Shown here piece by piece: positions 1 to 7,953 of a DNA stretch of 33,203 nucleotides. Within the stretch, counting starts at the first letter, position 1. Each line of letters begins with the position of its first letter. Source of the stretch: JALZAA01 sp035938395. Its GTDB lineage: Bacteria > Actinomycetota > Acidimicrobiia > IMCC26256 > JACDBD01. Below the pieces are notes generated by a model. The model was not told the origin of the DNA and did no database searches. It was given only the letters and a program-made list of their open reading frames with translations. The DNA lies in the NCBI GenBank assembly GCA_035938395.1, contig DASZGY010000140.1, positions 1 through 33,203 of the forward strand, read 5' to 3'. Both the position numbers and the translations under genes were made by a program.

Positions 1-2309
1 CCGTCGTCGCCGACGTCGAGCTGCACCCAGCTGACGGTGCCGGTGAAGTTGCTGCTCTCGGTCGTGTAGTCGTCGCTGACGCTCGATCCGGTGTCCAAGC
101 CGAGGTCGCACGTCTCGTCGGCCGAATACGCCATCGGGACCGTCGCATCGGCGCGTCCCTCCCCCGTCTTCTTTCCGTCGACGTACAGGGTCACTGCGCC
201 GCCCTTGGCCAGGCCGCCGCCGTCGTACACGAACTCCATCCGGACCTGGTGCATGCCGGCGGGCACCGGCGTCTCGCCGTAGGTCTTGAAGCGCCGGAGT
301 CCGAAGAGGTTGTGGCAGTACGCGGCCTTCCCCTCGTGCAGATAGAGCGCCCAGCCCGCGAACGCGCCGCCCTGGGAGATGATCACGCCGTTCGCGCCGC
401 CGTCGGGCACGACGATCTCGGCCGTGACCGCGTGCGACTTGTTCTTCATGTTGAGCACCGAGTTCTCGCTCAGACGACCCATGCCGCCGAAGAGCAGCTG
501 CGAGTCGCCGGTGACGAGCTGCGGCCGACCGGCGATGTCGGAGTTGAAGCGCTCGACGCGACGGTCGTCGAGTGGCAGCACCTGGTACTTGACCGCCTCG
601 ATCAGCCAGAGCCGCTGGAGATGGGCGAGCTTGTCAGGCTGCTCGTCGGCGAGGTCGTGCGCCTGCGTCCAGTCGGTGTCGGCGTAGAGCTCCCACACGT
701 CGTCGTCGAAGTTCGGTGAGACCGCCCCCATTGTCCAGGGCGTGCTGTGACGAGTAACCGCGGACCAGCCCTGATGGTAGATGCCGCGGTTGCAGAACAT
801 CTCGAAGTACTGCGTCTGGCGGCGATCGGTGGCGCCGGCGTCGTCGAACGAGTAGGTCATGCTCACGCCGTGCAGCGGCTTCTGCTGGATGCCGTGGACG
901 AACGACGGCTCGGGCAACCCCGCGACGTCGAGCACGGTCGCCGCGATGTCGATCACATGATGGAACTGTGGCCGCATTTCGCCCTTGGCCTGGATGCGCG
1001 CGGGCCAGTGGACGATCGTGCCGTTGCGGGTCCCGCCCCAGTGCGAGGCGACCTGCTTCGTCCACTGGTAGGGCGTGTCCATCGCGTGCGCCCAGCCCAC
1101 GGCGTAGTGGTTGTACGCGTTCGGGGTGCCGAACTCGTCGATGTGCGACGCCATCATCTCCGCCGTCTCGAACTGAGCAGCGCCGTTGAGGACGAGAAGC
1201 TCGTTGAACGTGCCGTTGATCGTTCCTTCGGCGCTCGCGCCGTTGTCGCCGATGATGTAGTAGACGAGCGTGTCCCGGAGGACGTCGAGGTCCTCCAGCG
1301 CGTCGAGCAGCCGGCCGACGTGGTGGTCGGTGTGCTCGAGGAACCCGGCGTACGCCTCCATCTGGCGCGCCATGACCGGCTTCAGCTCGTCGGGCATGTC
1401 GTCCCACGCGGGAATCTCGTCGGGACGGGCGGTGAGCTCGCAGTCCGCCGGGATGACGCCGAGCTCCTTCTGCCGGGCGAAGGTCTCTTCGCGCAACACG
1501 TCCCACCCGGCGTCGAACCGGCCCCGGTACTTGTCGGACCACTCCTTGGGCACCTGGTGGGGCGCGTGCGTCGCGCCGGGCGCGTAATACGCGAAGAACG
1601 GCTTGTCGGGCATGAGCGATCGCTGCTGGTGCACCCACGCGATCGCCTTGTCGGTCATGTCCTCGGTGAAGTGGTAGCCCTCCTCCGGGGTCTTCGGCGG
1701 CTCGATCGGGATGGTGCCTTCGTAAATGGCAGGGAAGTACTGGTTGGTCTCGCCGCCGATGAACCCGTAGAAGTATTCGAAGCCGCTGCCCGTCGGCCAG
1801 TTCTTGTACGGGCCCATCGGGCTCGTTTCCCACACGGGAACCTCGTGGCACTTGCCGAACTGCGCGGTGGAGTACCCGTTCAGCTTCAAGACCTCGGCGA
1901 GCGGCGCGGTGTTGTCCGGGCGCACGGAGGTGTAGCCCGGCGCCGACGTCGCGATCTCGGTGATGCCGCCCATGTTCACCGTGTGGTGGTTGCGCCCCGA
2001 CAGCAACGCGGCGCGGGTCGGCGAGCACAGCGCCGTCGTGTGGAAGCGGTTGAACTTCAGTCCGTTCCCGGCGAGCCGCTCGGCGTTCGGGGTATCGATC
2101 GGGCCGCCGAACGCGCTCGACGCGCCAAACCCCGTGTCGTCGAGCAAGACGACGAGGACGTTGGGCGCGCCTGCCGGAGGCAGCAGCTGCTCGATGGGCG
2201 GGAACGACGTGTCCGGGTCCTTGGCGTCGTAGGTCGTGAGACCCACGTGCTCCCGCTCGGGGATCGGCAGGTTCGTGCGCGGCAGCTCGTCACGGGCGGC
2301 TGGGCTCAT
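1..2309 (-). CDS. Arylsulfatase, AtsA type (3' end beyond window)
   Basis: Hydrolyses sulfate esters using a formylglycine made from cysteine. Reading the minus strand from ATG 2309, about 769 codons are open to the window edge with no stop, so the C-terminus is missing; mycobacterial AtsA-type enzymes are about 785 residues, so little is lost. Visible: the N-terminal metal-binding Asp pair in VLLDDTGFG (about residues 55-62), the type I sulfatase signature C-S-P-T-R at residues 95-99 with Cys95 as the residue to be oxidised, and the second metal site GDNGASAEG near residue 353. After about residue 560 the sequence becomes a beta-rich, LamG-like C-terminal region as in AtsA. No signal peptide is visible, so a cytoplasmic location is likely. 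Activity needs a formylglycine-generating enzyme, not seen here. The start has no strong Shine-Dalgarno. The substrate cannot be named. Confidence 0.93.
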   Translation of the reverse strand, partial: MSPAARDELPRTNLPIPEREHVGLTTYDAKDPDTSFPPIEQLLPPAGAPNVLVVLLDDTGFGASSAFGGPIDTPNAERLAGNGLKFNRFHTTALCSPTRAALLSGRNHHTVNMGGITEIATSAPGYTSVRPDNTAPLAEVLKLNGYSTAQFGKCHEVPVWETSPMGPYKNWPTGSGFEYFYGFIGGETNQYFPAIYEGTIPIEPPKTPEEGYHFTEDMTDKAIAWVHQQRSLMPDKPFFAYYAPGATHAPHQVPKEWSDKYRGRFDAGWDVLREETFARQKELGVIPADCELTARPDEIPAWDDMPDELKPVMARQMEAYAGFLEHTDHHVGRLLDALEDLDVLRDTLVYYIIGDNGASAEGTINGTFNELLVLNGAAQFETAEMMASHIDEFGTPNAYNHYAVGWAHAMDTPYQWTKQVASHWGGTRNGTIVHWPARIQAKGEMRPQFHHVIDIAATVLDVAGLPEPSFVHGIQQKPLHGVSMTYSFDDAGATDRRQTQYFEMFCNRGIYHQGWSAVTRHSTPWTMGAVSPNFDDDVWELYADTDWTQAHDLADEQPDKLAHLQRLWLIEAVKYQVLPLDDRRVERFNSDIAGRPQLVTGDSQLLFGGMGRLSENSVLNMKNKSHAVTAEIVVPDGGANGVIISQGGAFAGWALYLHEGKAAYCHNLFGLRRFKTYGETPVPAGMHQVRMEFVYDGGGLAKGGAVTLYVDGKKTGEGRADATVPMAYSADETCDLGLDTGSSVSDDYTTESSNFTGTVSWVQLDVGDD

Positions 2310-2385
2310 CGCGGGTCGCTTTCGGTTCGGGGCGAGAGAGGTACGGCGATTGTCGCGACCGTTCGTTTCCCTGCCATCACCCCAT

Positions 2386-3132
2386 CTAGGTGATCTTGAC
2401 CCGGCTTTCGTGCGCGAGCGCGGGGTCGGGCTTTCGCATCGCCAACCGGCCGGCGAGCGTGACCTCGACGAGCGCGATGACCGATCCGACCGCAGCACCG
2501 GCGAGCGCGTTCACGACGAACACGAGGAACGGGCTCGCGTCGCCGACCAGCGCGACGACCCCGTGGACGACATCCTCCTCGACGAGGAGCGGGAGTGTGA
2601 CCAGGAGAAAGGTGAGCCAGAACTTCCCCCGGACCAGACGCATCGATCGGCGGAAGGCGTCGAAGACCTTGCGGTCCTCCATGACGACGGCCGGGCCGAC
2701 GAGGGAGAAGTACGTGTAGAAGATGAGCCCGGGGACGATCAGCAAGATCGTGGCGAAAACGGCGCCCAGCGAGAGCAGCAGGTCCGCGGCAAGGAGGCGC
2801 CAGTACGGCAGGGTCCGCAACAGCTGACCGAGCGGCCGGCGGGGATGGCCCCGCTCCTCCTCGCCGACGATCCGGTCGAGCAGGCCGGCGAAGAAGGTGG
2901 TCCCGAAGGTCGCGAGGCTCGCGATGACGAGGAGCGTCGCGACCAGCCCGGGGTATTCGGACACCCGGTCGTTGACGGCCTCGACGAGCACGTCGAGCCC
3001 AGCGCTGATGCCGAACACGACGAGCGCAGCTCCCGCGATCAGCCGGAAGCGGCGGCGGTAGGTACCGAACGCGGCCACGAGCACCGGGCGTACGCCGACC
3101 GCGGGAAGGTTCTTCGCACCTGCCTCCGGCAC
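2386..3132 (-). CDS. Multi-span membrane protein, GPDPase-membrane-domain/YciC-like
   Basis: Predicted integral membrane protein of up to 248 residues. Hydrophobic segments occur around LIAGAALVVFGISAGL, LVATLLVIASLATFG, LLAADLLLSLGAVFATILLIVPGLIF, FWLTFLLVTLPLL and a C-terminal AGAAVGSVIALVEV stretch. The piece IVPGLIFYTYFSLVGPAVV followed by a DRKVFDAFRRSMRLVRG-like amphipathic segment is typical of the membrane domain of glycerophosphodiester-phosphodiesterase-like and YciC-like proteins. This family has no firm biochemical role. The frame stays open far upstream into the aldo/keto reductase gene, but that part is compositionally a shadow, so I place the start at GTG 3132; a downstream GTG (about 3066) is possible. 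It diverges from the aldo/keto reductase with 73 bp between starts. Confidence 0.72.
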   Translation of the reverse strand: MPEAGAKNLPAVGVRPVLVAAFGTYRRRFRLIAGAALVVFGISAGLDVLVEAVNDRVSEYPGLVATLLVIASLATFGTTFFAGLLDRIVGEEERGHPRRPLGQLLRTLPYWRLLAADLLLSLGAVFATILLIVPGLIFYTYFSLVGPAVVMEDRKVFDAFRRSMRLVRGKFWLTFLLVTLPLLVEEDVVHGVVALVGDASPFLVFVVNALAGAAVGSVIALVEVTLAGRLAMRKPDPALAHESRVKIT

Positions 3133-3151
3133 CGGCGCAGCGTAGCGATCG

Positions 3152-3177
3152 CGCCGCGCTTCGCCGCGGCGTAGATT
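3152..3177 (+). promoter_or_regulatory. Candidate -10 box and inverted repeat before the aldo/keto reductase
   Basis: TAGATT at 3172-3177 fits the actinobacterial TAnnnT -10 pattern and lies 28 nt before the GTG start at 3206, leaving room for the AGGAGG at 3193-3198. Immediately upstream is a perfect 7-bp inverted repeat, CGCCGCG (3152-3158) / CGCGGCG (3165-3171), where the -35 spacer would be. No good -35 hexamer is visible. The repeat could be an operator or just GC-rich sequence. Confidence 0.35.
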
Positions 3178-3205
3178 CGATCTTCCGCAACGAAGGAGGC
3201 GACCC

Positions 3206-4198
3206 GTGGAGTACCGGCAGCTGGGGAGCACGGGCATCCGGGTCTCGGAGCTCTGTCTGGGCACGATGACGTTCGGACGCGAAGCCGACGAGCCGACGAG
3301 CCGCAAGCTGGTCGATCGCTTCCTGGAGACGGGCGGCAACTTCGTCGACACCGCCGACGTGTACGCCGACGGCGAGTCGGAGGAGATCACGGGACGCGCA
3401 CTGCAAGGGCGGCGCGACGACGTCGTGCTCGCGACGAAGGTGCGCTTCCCCACCGGCCCCGGCGTGAACGACGTGGGCGCGTCACGCCGCCACATCCGCA
3501 TGGGCATCGAGGCGTCGTTGCGCCGACTCGGGACGGAATGGGTCGACCTGTACCAGATCCATTGCTGGGACGCGCGCACTCCGCTCGAAGAGACCTTGTC
3601 GACGCTCGACGACCTCGTCCACGAGGGCAAGATCCGTTACGCGGGCGCGAGCAACTACACGGCGTGGCAGCTCGCCAAGTCGCTCGGCCTCGCCGCCGGG
3701 CGCGGCTGGGACGGGTTCGTCTCGCTCCAGCCCGAGTACTCGCTCATCACGCGCGACATCGAGCGTGAGCTGCTGCCGTTGTGCCGCGAAGAGGGTCTCG
3801 CCGTGCTCCCGTGGAGCCCGCTCGCCGGGGGTGTCCTCACCGGGAAGTACCGCGAAGGCGAGGACTTCCCGACGGGAACCCGCGGCGGCGACACGGAGGA
3901 GCCGATCACGTTCACGTACCGGCTCCACGAGCGCGCCTGGAACATCGTGGAGGCGGTTCGGAAGGTCGCCGACGAGCTGGGGAAGACGCCGTCGCAGGTG
4001 TCGCTGAACTGGGTCGTGAACCGACCCGGCGTGACGGCGCCGATCATCGGCGCCCGGAACCTTTCACAGCTCGAGGACAACCTCGGCGCCGTCGGGTGGC
4101 AGCTCGAGGAAGAGCACTGGCGGGCACTGTCGTGGGCGAGTGCGTTCCCGCGCGGCTACCCGTACGACTTCATCGAATACGCCGACGCTGGCCACTGA
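3206..4198 (+). CDS. Aldo/keto reductase
   Basis: NADPH-dependent carbonyl reductase of the (beta/alpha)8-barrel AKR superfamily, 330 residues, cytoplasmic. The full catalytic tetrad is visible: Asp48 and Tyr53 in DTADVY, Lys78 in LATKV and His119 in YQIHCWD. The C-terminal PIIGARNLSQLEDNLGA segment is the expected cofactor phosphate/adenine-binding region. The length and the VSELCLGTMTFG N-terminus match the YajO/Tas-like branch, which acts on small aldehydes and ketones; the substrate is not predictable. The start is GTG 3206, supported by a textbook AGGAGG seven nucleotides upstream. It is a single-gene unit facing the sigma factor gene. Confidence 0.95.
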   Translation: MEYRQLGSTGIRVSELCLGTMTFGREADEPTSRKLVDRFLETGGNFVDTADVYADGESEEITGRALQGRRDDVVLATKVRFPTGPGVNDVGASRRHIRMGIEASLRRLGTEWVDLYQIHCWDARTPLEETLSTLDDLVHEGKIRYAGASNYTAWQLAKSLGLAAGRGWDGFVSLQPEYSLITRDIERELLPLCREEGLAVLPWSPLAGGVLTGKYREGEDFPTGTRGGDTEEPITFTYRLHERAWNIVEAVRKVADELGKTPSQVSLNWVVNRPGVTAPIIGARNLSQLEDNLGAVGWQLEEEHWRALSWASAFPRGYPYDFIEYADAGH

Positions 4199-4204
4199 GG
4201 ACGC

Positions 4205-4256
4205 GGTGGCGGCGGCTTTGCCGACCGTCGCCGCAGAGCCGGAGCTTGCGACGGCG
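4205..4256. repeat. Intergenic GC-rich repeat, copy 1
   Basis: Two blocks, GGCGGCGGCTTTGCCGACCG (4208-4227) and CCGGAGCTTGCGACGGCG (4239-4256), recur almost exactly at 24150-24187. The copies differ by one base in the first block and by an 11-nt insertion between blocks here. The second block is itself a short inverted repeat (GCCG/CGGC around GAGCTTGCGA). Both copies sit just beyond the terminator of a minus-strand gene. Looks like a small dispersed REP-like element. Confidence 0.7.
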
Positions 4257-4260
4257 CCAG

Positions 4261-4297
4261 AAGAAAACGACGAGGCCCGGCTCTTCGAGCCGGGCCT
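4261..4297 (-). terminator. Rho-independent terminator of the sigma factor gene
   Basis: Perfect 10-bp inverted repeat AGGCCCGGCT (4273-4282) / AGCCGGGCCT (4288-4297), extendable by one C:G pair. On the minus strand it is followed by TCGTCGTTTTCTT (complement of 4260-4272), the U-rich run expected of an intrinsic terminator. It starts 28 nt after the sigma factor stop codon. Confidence 0.85.
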
Positions 4298-4324
4298 TCG
4301 GCCTTCCCGGGACCTGCGGTGGTT

Positions 4325-5263
4325 CTAGACCGCCAGCAGGTCGCGGGCGCCGGTGTCGGCGGACGGGTGACGAAGCTTCGACATCGCCCGGGCCTCGATC
4401 TGGCGGATGCGCTCCCGGGTGAGGTTGAAGTACTCGCCGACCTCCTCGAGCGTGCGCGGCTCTCCCCGATCGAGCCCGAAGCGCAACGCCAGAATCTGGC
4501 GCTCGCGCTCGTCCAGCGGCGCCAGCAGCTTCTCGATCTCGGCCGGCAGCAACGCGGTGGCCGCGACCTCGAACGGCGACTCGGCCGAGCGGTCCTCGAC
4601 GATGTCGCCCAGCTCGGCGTCGCCGTCCTCGCGCAGCGGCTCCGACAGTGAGAGCGGCTCGGCCGCAAAGCGCAGCGCTTCGGTGACCTTGTCCTCGGGC
4701 ATCTCGACCTCGATCGAGAGCTCGGCCAGCGTCGCCGGCCGTCCGAGCTTCAGCTCGAGGCGCGACCGCGCCTTTTGGAGACGAGCGAGCGTGTCGCCCG
4801 CGTGCACGGGCAACCGGATCGTGCGGCCCGTGTTGGCGATGCCGCGCGTGATCGCCTGGCGGATCCACCACGTGGCGTACGTCGAGAACTTGAACCCCTT
4901 GCGCCAGTCGAACTTCTCGACCGCGTGCATGAGGCCGAGGTTGCCCTCCTGGATCAGGTCCAGCAGAGGCAGCCCCGACGCCTGGTACTTCTTGGCAATC
5001 GAAACGACGAGCCGCAGGTTCGACTGCACGAACGTGCGCTGGGCGTCGTCACCCTCGCGTGCGGTACGGCGCAGCTCACGCTTCTTGGCGGCGGTGAGAT
5101 CCTTGCCGGCGGTGAGGAGGTCGCCGCGCGCGGCGTTGCCGCCTTCGATCTGCTGCGCCAGCCGAACCTCGTCGTCCTTCGTGAGCAACGGGTACTGCCC
5201 GATGTCGGTCAGATAGAGCCGGACGAGATCTTCCTCGTCCCGCTCGACTCGCTCTTTCGCCAC
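4325..5263 (-). CDS. RNA polymerase sigma-70 factor, group 1/2 (RpoD/SigB-like)
   Basis: Directs RNA polymerase core to -35/-10 promoters. From GTG 5263 it is 312 residues, the size of SigB-like factors, and lacks region 1.1. Visible: region 1.2 (DLVRLYLTDIGQYPLLT), region 2 with NLRLVVSIAKKY, DLIQEGNLGL and the -10-recognising YATWWIRQAITR, region 3, and region 4.2 with helix-turn-helix TLEEVGEYFNLTRERIRQIE. I chose GTG 5263 because AAGAAAGG lies just upstream and homologues begin close to this point; an in-frame GTG at 5317 would add 18 residues. Whether this is the housekeeping or an alternative factor depends on whether a longer RpoD exists elsewhere. A strong terminator follows. Confidence 0.95.
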   Translation of the reverse strand: MAKERVERDEEDLVRLYLTDIGQYPLLTKDDEVRLAQQIEGGNAARGDLLTAGKDLTAAKKRELRRTAREGDDAQRTFVQSNLRLVVSIAKKYQASGLPLLDLIQEGNLGLMHAVEKFDWRKGFKFSTYATWWIRQAITRGIANTGRTIRLPVHAGDTLARLQKARSRLELKLGRPATLAELSIEVEMPEDKVTEALRFAAEPLSLSEPLREDGDAELGDIVEDRSAESPFEVAATALLPAEIEKLLAPLDERERQILALRFGLDRGEPRTLEEVGEYFNLTRERIRQIEARAMSKLRHPSADTGARDLLAV

Positions 5264-5457
5264 GAATGCCTTTCTTGCTGTGGACGATCCGGTCAGCTCT
5301 TGGAAAACGGGGTGCACAAACCAGGAGTTCCCAGTTTGGGTGGGAAGAAGACCCGGGTCGGTGCCTTGTCCCCAAGTACGATACCGACTCCGTCAAGGCA
5401 AGAATTCCACAGCCCGGGCCGGGCCCTCGCACCGGGCCGGAGGGGGCCGGAAGGGTC

Positions 5458-5775
5458 GTGGCCGATCTGGAGCTCGCCGTGGTCATCGGGAGCTTCGAGG
5501 CCCGGACCGGCCGGCAAGGCGATCTCGCCGCGATCCTGGCGAAGTACGTGGTGCTGACTCGCCGCCGGCCCCACTGTCGCAACGTCGACCTCGTGGCATC
5601 GAGCTCCCGCCCCGGTCGCCTCGTGGTGATCGAGAAATGGGAGAGCGCCGACGACGCCCGCGCCCATCTCGACGCGGCAGAGACGGTGGAGATGGCGACG
5701 GCGGCGCGTGACGTGCTCGCCGGCCGGCCCGACCTCGACCTGTTCGAGTCGATCAGCGCGCAAGACCTGGAGTGA
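5458..5775 (+). CDS. Antibiotic-biosynthesis-monooxygenase (ABM) domain protein
   Basis: Small cytoplasmic protein of about 105 residues with a dimeric alpha+beta ABM-like pattern: a first strand ELAVVIGSFEAR, a helix with QGDLAAILAKYV, a strand with NVDLVASSSRPGRLVVIEKW, the helix ADDARAHLDAAET and the terminal strand DLDLFESI. The family includes quinol monooxygenases and haem-degrading enzymes, but many members are uncharacterised. GTG 5458 is chosen because GGAAGG is 4 nt upstream and the domain begins right there; the open frame extends upstream to 5266, but that part is low-complexity and probably untranslated. It lies divergent from the sigma factor and convergent with the ferritin-like operon, 4 bp from its last gene. 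Confidence 0.72.
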   Translation: MADLELAVVIGSFEARTGRQGDLAAILAKYVVLTRRRPHCRNVDLVASSSRPGRLVVIEKWESADDARAHLDAAETVEMATAARDVLAGRPDLDLFESISAQDLE

Positions 5776-5779
5776 TGGT

Positions 5780-6397
5780 CTAGCTCGGCGCGCGCAGGGA
5801 CTCCTTGCGGATCGCCGACTTCTGCTTGGGCTCGGGACGAGGGTCGGCGGCCTTGCACTCGGCGCACAGCGCTTCCAGCTCCGCCCACGTGAAGCGGTCC
5901 CCGCCCCACAGGCGCTCGAACGCGTCGTCGGCGACGTCGGTGAAGCCGTTGTACAGACGGAACACATACTTCCGGCGCACCTTGCGGCTGACTTCGCCGA
6001 GCCGTGCGGCGCGGCCTTCGCCCGAGGCCTCCCACGCGGCGCGCTGCGCGTCCGTGAGCTCCTCGTCGACGGGCGCGTCGGCAAACCCCTCGAGCCGGTC
6101 ACGCGCCCGGAACAACTCCATGGCCAGATCCGTGCGCGCCAATTGCTCGTTGAAGACGGCGCGATGACGGCCGTCCTCGAAGTTGGCACCCGAGAACCAC
6201 AGCTCGGCGCGGCCGTCGGTGACGTCCGCCGTGCTCCCGGTGAGCGGCAGCGGGAGCTCTTCGTCGACGTCGATGTGGATCGGCACGTCGTCGGGAAGGC
6301 CGACTTTGGTCGCGAGCTCTTCGGCGATCCCGGCGATCACGCCTGCGTCGTACTGGACGAGCGTGAACTGCTCGGGCGTGACCTCGACGCGCGCCAC
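5780..6397 (-). CDS. Conserved-looking protein of unknown function, third gene of ferritin-like operon
   Basis: I do not recognise this 205-residue protein. It starts at GTG 6397 one nucleotide after the stop of the preceding ferritin-like gene, so it is almost certainly cotranscribed and coupled. The first half (about 1-85) is a mixed alpha/beta, acidic region (VPIHIDVDEELPLPL), followed by a helical middle (FNEQLARTDLAMELFRARDRLEGF), a basic stretch (GEVSRKVRRKYVFRLYNGF) and a C-terminal CAEC pair near residue 184 with a Lys/Arg-rich tail. There is no signal peptide or membrane span. The CxxC could bind metal, but with only two cysteines this is inference. It probably works with the two ferritin-like proteins. 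Confidence 0.8.
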   Translation of the reverse strand: MARVEVTPEQFTLVQYDAGVIAGIAEELATKVGLPDDVPIHIDVDEELPLPLTGSTADVTDGRAELWFSGANFEDGRHRAVFNEQLARTDLAMELFRARDRLEGFADAPVDEELTDAQRAAWEASGEGRAARLGEVSRKVRRKYVFRLYNGFTDVADDAFERLWGGDRFTWAELEALCAECKAADPRPEPKQKSAIRKESLRAPS

Positions 6398-6398
6398 G

Positions 6399-7217
6399 CT
6401 AGGAAGCGCGCTGCTCGGCGGTGGCCGCTGCTTCCGCCTCCGCCTGGGCCTCGACCGTCACCTCGGAGAGCTCGTCGATCTCGTCGTTGCTGAAGCCGGC
6501 CATCTCGCGGAACTTGCGCGCGAGCTGGATCGGGTTCTCGTCGGTCTCGCCGCGGAACCCACCCAGGCTGAACAGCTTGTCGACCGTGCGCTGGAACTCG
6601 AGCGCCTTCTCCCTCCGCTCGGGGTCGTTCTCGGTCAGCCGGCGCAGCCAGTCAGAGCCCATCTTCACGTGCGTGACCTCGTCGGCGAGCATCCAGTCCT
6701 CGCACGCCGCCAGCACCGGATCGCCGGAATGGTCACCGAAGAGCTTCATCGTGTTGAAGACGTCGATCGCCAGGCCCTCGAGCGCACGGTTCACGCCCGT
6801 GAGGCGCAACAGCGCATCTTCGGCGCACGCGGCCTCGTAGAGAAACGTCGCCTCGCTGAACTCGCCGATCTCGGTGCCCATGTGCTCGGCCAGCTTCACC
6901 GAGATCTCGCAGTGGCGCGACTCGTCCCAGGACTGGCGGGCCATGTCCAGCTTGAGCTGGAACGGCACGTCCTCGTCGTCGAAGTCGAACGTGGTGCGTC
7001 CTGCTCCTTCGAGCGCCTGGAGCTCGCCCATGAAGATGCCGTGCATGAGCTGGCGAGCACGGTCGGGCGCCGCCGGGCGCTCGGGCTCGAGCTTGGCGGA
7101 GCCCGTGTTGCGCTCGGCCACCTTCATCTGGCGCGGATCCAACATCGCGTCCTGGATCTGCACGCGGACGAAGCGAGAGTCGCGAGCGAGCTCCTCTACA
7201 GGGAGGATCTTCTTCAT
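6399..7217 (-). CDS. Ferritin-like di-iron protein (DUF455-like)
   Basis: A four-helix-bundle protein, 272 residues, with a complete set of carboxylate-bridged di-iron ligands: Glu65 or Glu70 in GELQALEG, Glu99-x2-His102 in DESRHCE, Glu147 in RALEGLA and Glu180-x2-His183 in DEVTHVKMG. This two-times E...ExxH layout is that of ferritin-like oxidases; the DUF455 branch has no agreed reaction. The C-terminus (from about residue 240) is an acidic Ala/Glu tail. Its ATG overlaps the stop of the upstream gene in an ATGA arrangement, so translation is coupled. Likely cytoplasmic. Function could be an oxidase, hydroxylase or iron handling protein; the sequence does not decide. Confidence 0.85.
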   Translation of the reverse strand: MKKILPVEELARDSRFVRVQIQDAMLDPRQMKVAERNTGSAKLEPERPAAPDRARQLMHGIFMGELQALEGAGRTTFDFDDEDVPFQLKLDMARQSWDESRHCEISVKLAEHMGTEIGEFSEATFLYEAACAEDALLRLTGVNRALEGLAIDVFNTMKLFGDHSGDPVLAACEDWMLADEVTHVKMGSDWLRRLTENDPERREKALEFQRTVDKLFSLGGFRGETDENPIQLARKFREMAGFSNDEIDELSEVTVEAQAEAEAAATAEQRAS

Positions 7218-7906
7218 CCGACTGCTACCCCCTCCGACGCTTCCGCGCCGGCTTCGTCGCCTGTTCCAATGCTACCGGGGCCTGTGATGCCGCCGGCCGC
7301 GAGCACGAGCTGCTCGAGCTCGCGCTGCCGGTTCGCGGCACGGTCGACGTGTTCCGGCGTCGAGATCAGCGACTGCAGCAGCATCTCGCCCTCGCGCCAG
7401 TCCTCGAACTCGTCTTGGAGGATGAACTTCAACGAGCGCATCGTCGGCGCGTCGGTGATGCGGCTGGTCGCGTTGAGGTGGAACGTGTACGCGGCGATCT
7501 TGCGTGGGATGAGGACGCGGTAGACGCCGACGAGCTTCTCGATCGTCAGCTCCGGCGCCTCGGGCTCGCGCACGGCGTCGATGAACTGGACCATCGCGTC
7601 GTTCGGGGGCTCGGTGAGCCGCTCGGTGTTCATCTCGCGCAGCTCGGGGAGGCGCTTGTTCCACAGCTCGGCGTGCCAGGCGTGGTGGTAGCACTGCCGG
7701 CCGAGGACGAGCTTCACGTCGAGCTCGGGGACGGTGGCGACCCAGCCGCCGAGCGCCTCGAAGAGGCGCATCTCGACCCACTTGTAGTTGCCGACGCGGC
7801 GGGCGGACTCGACGACGCCGAAGAGCCCGGGCAGCTCGCGCCGGTCCCATGGCGCAAAGGCGGGACGGGGCTGGCCCGGCTCGGTCACGCGCAATCCCCC
7901 GGTCAT
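7214..7906 (-). CDS. Ferritin-like protein with altered metal site
   Basis: First gene of the three-gene operon, 230 residues. It resembles a ferritin-like bundle: helix 1 VEMRLFEALGGW (Glu45/Glu50), helix 2 CYHHAWHAELW (His74, His75, His78, Glu80), helix 3 VLIPRKIAAYTFHLN with no acidic ligand, and helix 4 LQDEFEDWREGE (Asp165, Glu166, Glu168, Asp169). The canonical ExxH pairs of its neighbour are therefore absent or rearranged, so it may be a non-catalytic partner or use another metal set. The ATG at 7906 lacks a Shine-Dalgarno and lies about 11 nt after a predicted transcription start. Its stop overlaps the next start. Confidence 0.8.
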   Translation of the reverse strand: MTGGLRVTEPGQPRPAFAPWDRRELPGLFGVVESARRVGNYKWVEMRLFEALGGWVATVPELDVKLVLGRQCYHHAWHAELWNKRLPELREMNTERLTEPPNDAMVQFIDAVREPEAPELTIEKLVGVYRVLIPRKIAAYTFHLNATSRITDAPTMRSLKFILQDEFEDWREGEMLLQSLISTPEHVDRAANRQRELEQLVLAAGGITGPGSIGTGDEAGAEASEGVAVG

Positions 7907-7923
7907 CGCGGACGTGAGCGGTC

Positions 7924-7953
7924 ATTCTCACTGGGCCTTGACCGACCGGTCAA
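7924..7953 (-). promoter_or_regulatory. Candidate promoter with palindromic operator for the ferritin-like operon
   Basis: On the minus strand, TTGACC (7953-7948) and GAGAAT (7929-7924) are 18 nt apart, 17 nt before ATG 7906. The -35 box is part of a 16-nt inverted repeat, TTGACCG-GT-CGGTCAA (7953-7938), whose arms match perfectly. A symmetric site over a -35 box is a classical repressor position. It overlaps the stop codon of the upstream transporter gene. Confidence 0.5.

Noticed and set aside
634..2028. 464-codon open frame on the minus strand inside the sulfatase gene
   Set aside because: It is an out-of-phase shadow, Arg/His/Pro-rich with no domain; the sulfatase reads through in another minus frame with all its motifs.
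5368..5401. Promoter for the sigma factor (TTGACG near 5391-5396 on the minus strand)
   Set aside because: No -10 hexamer at 16-18 nt; the nearest TACTTG is at 11 nt, or at 16 nt only from a poorer TTGCCT.
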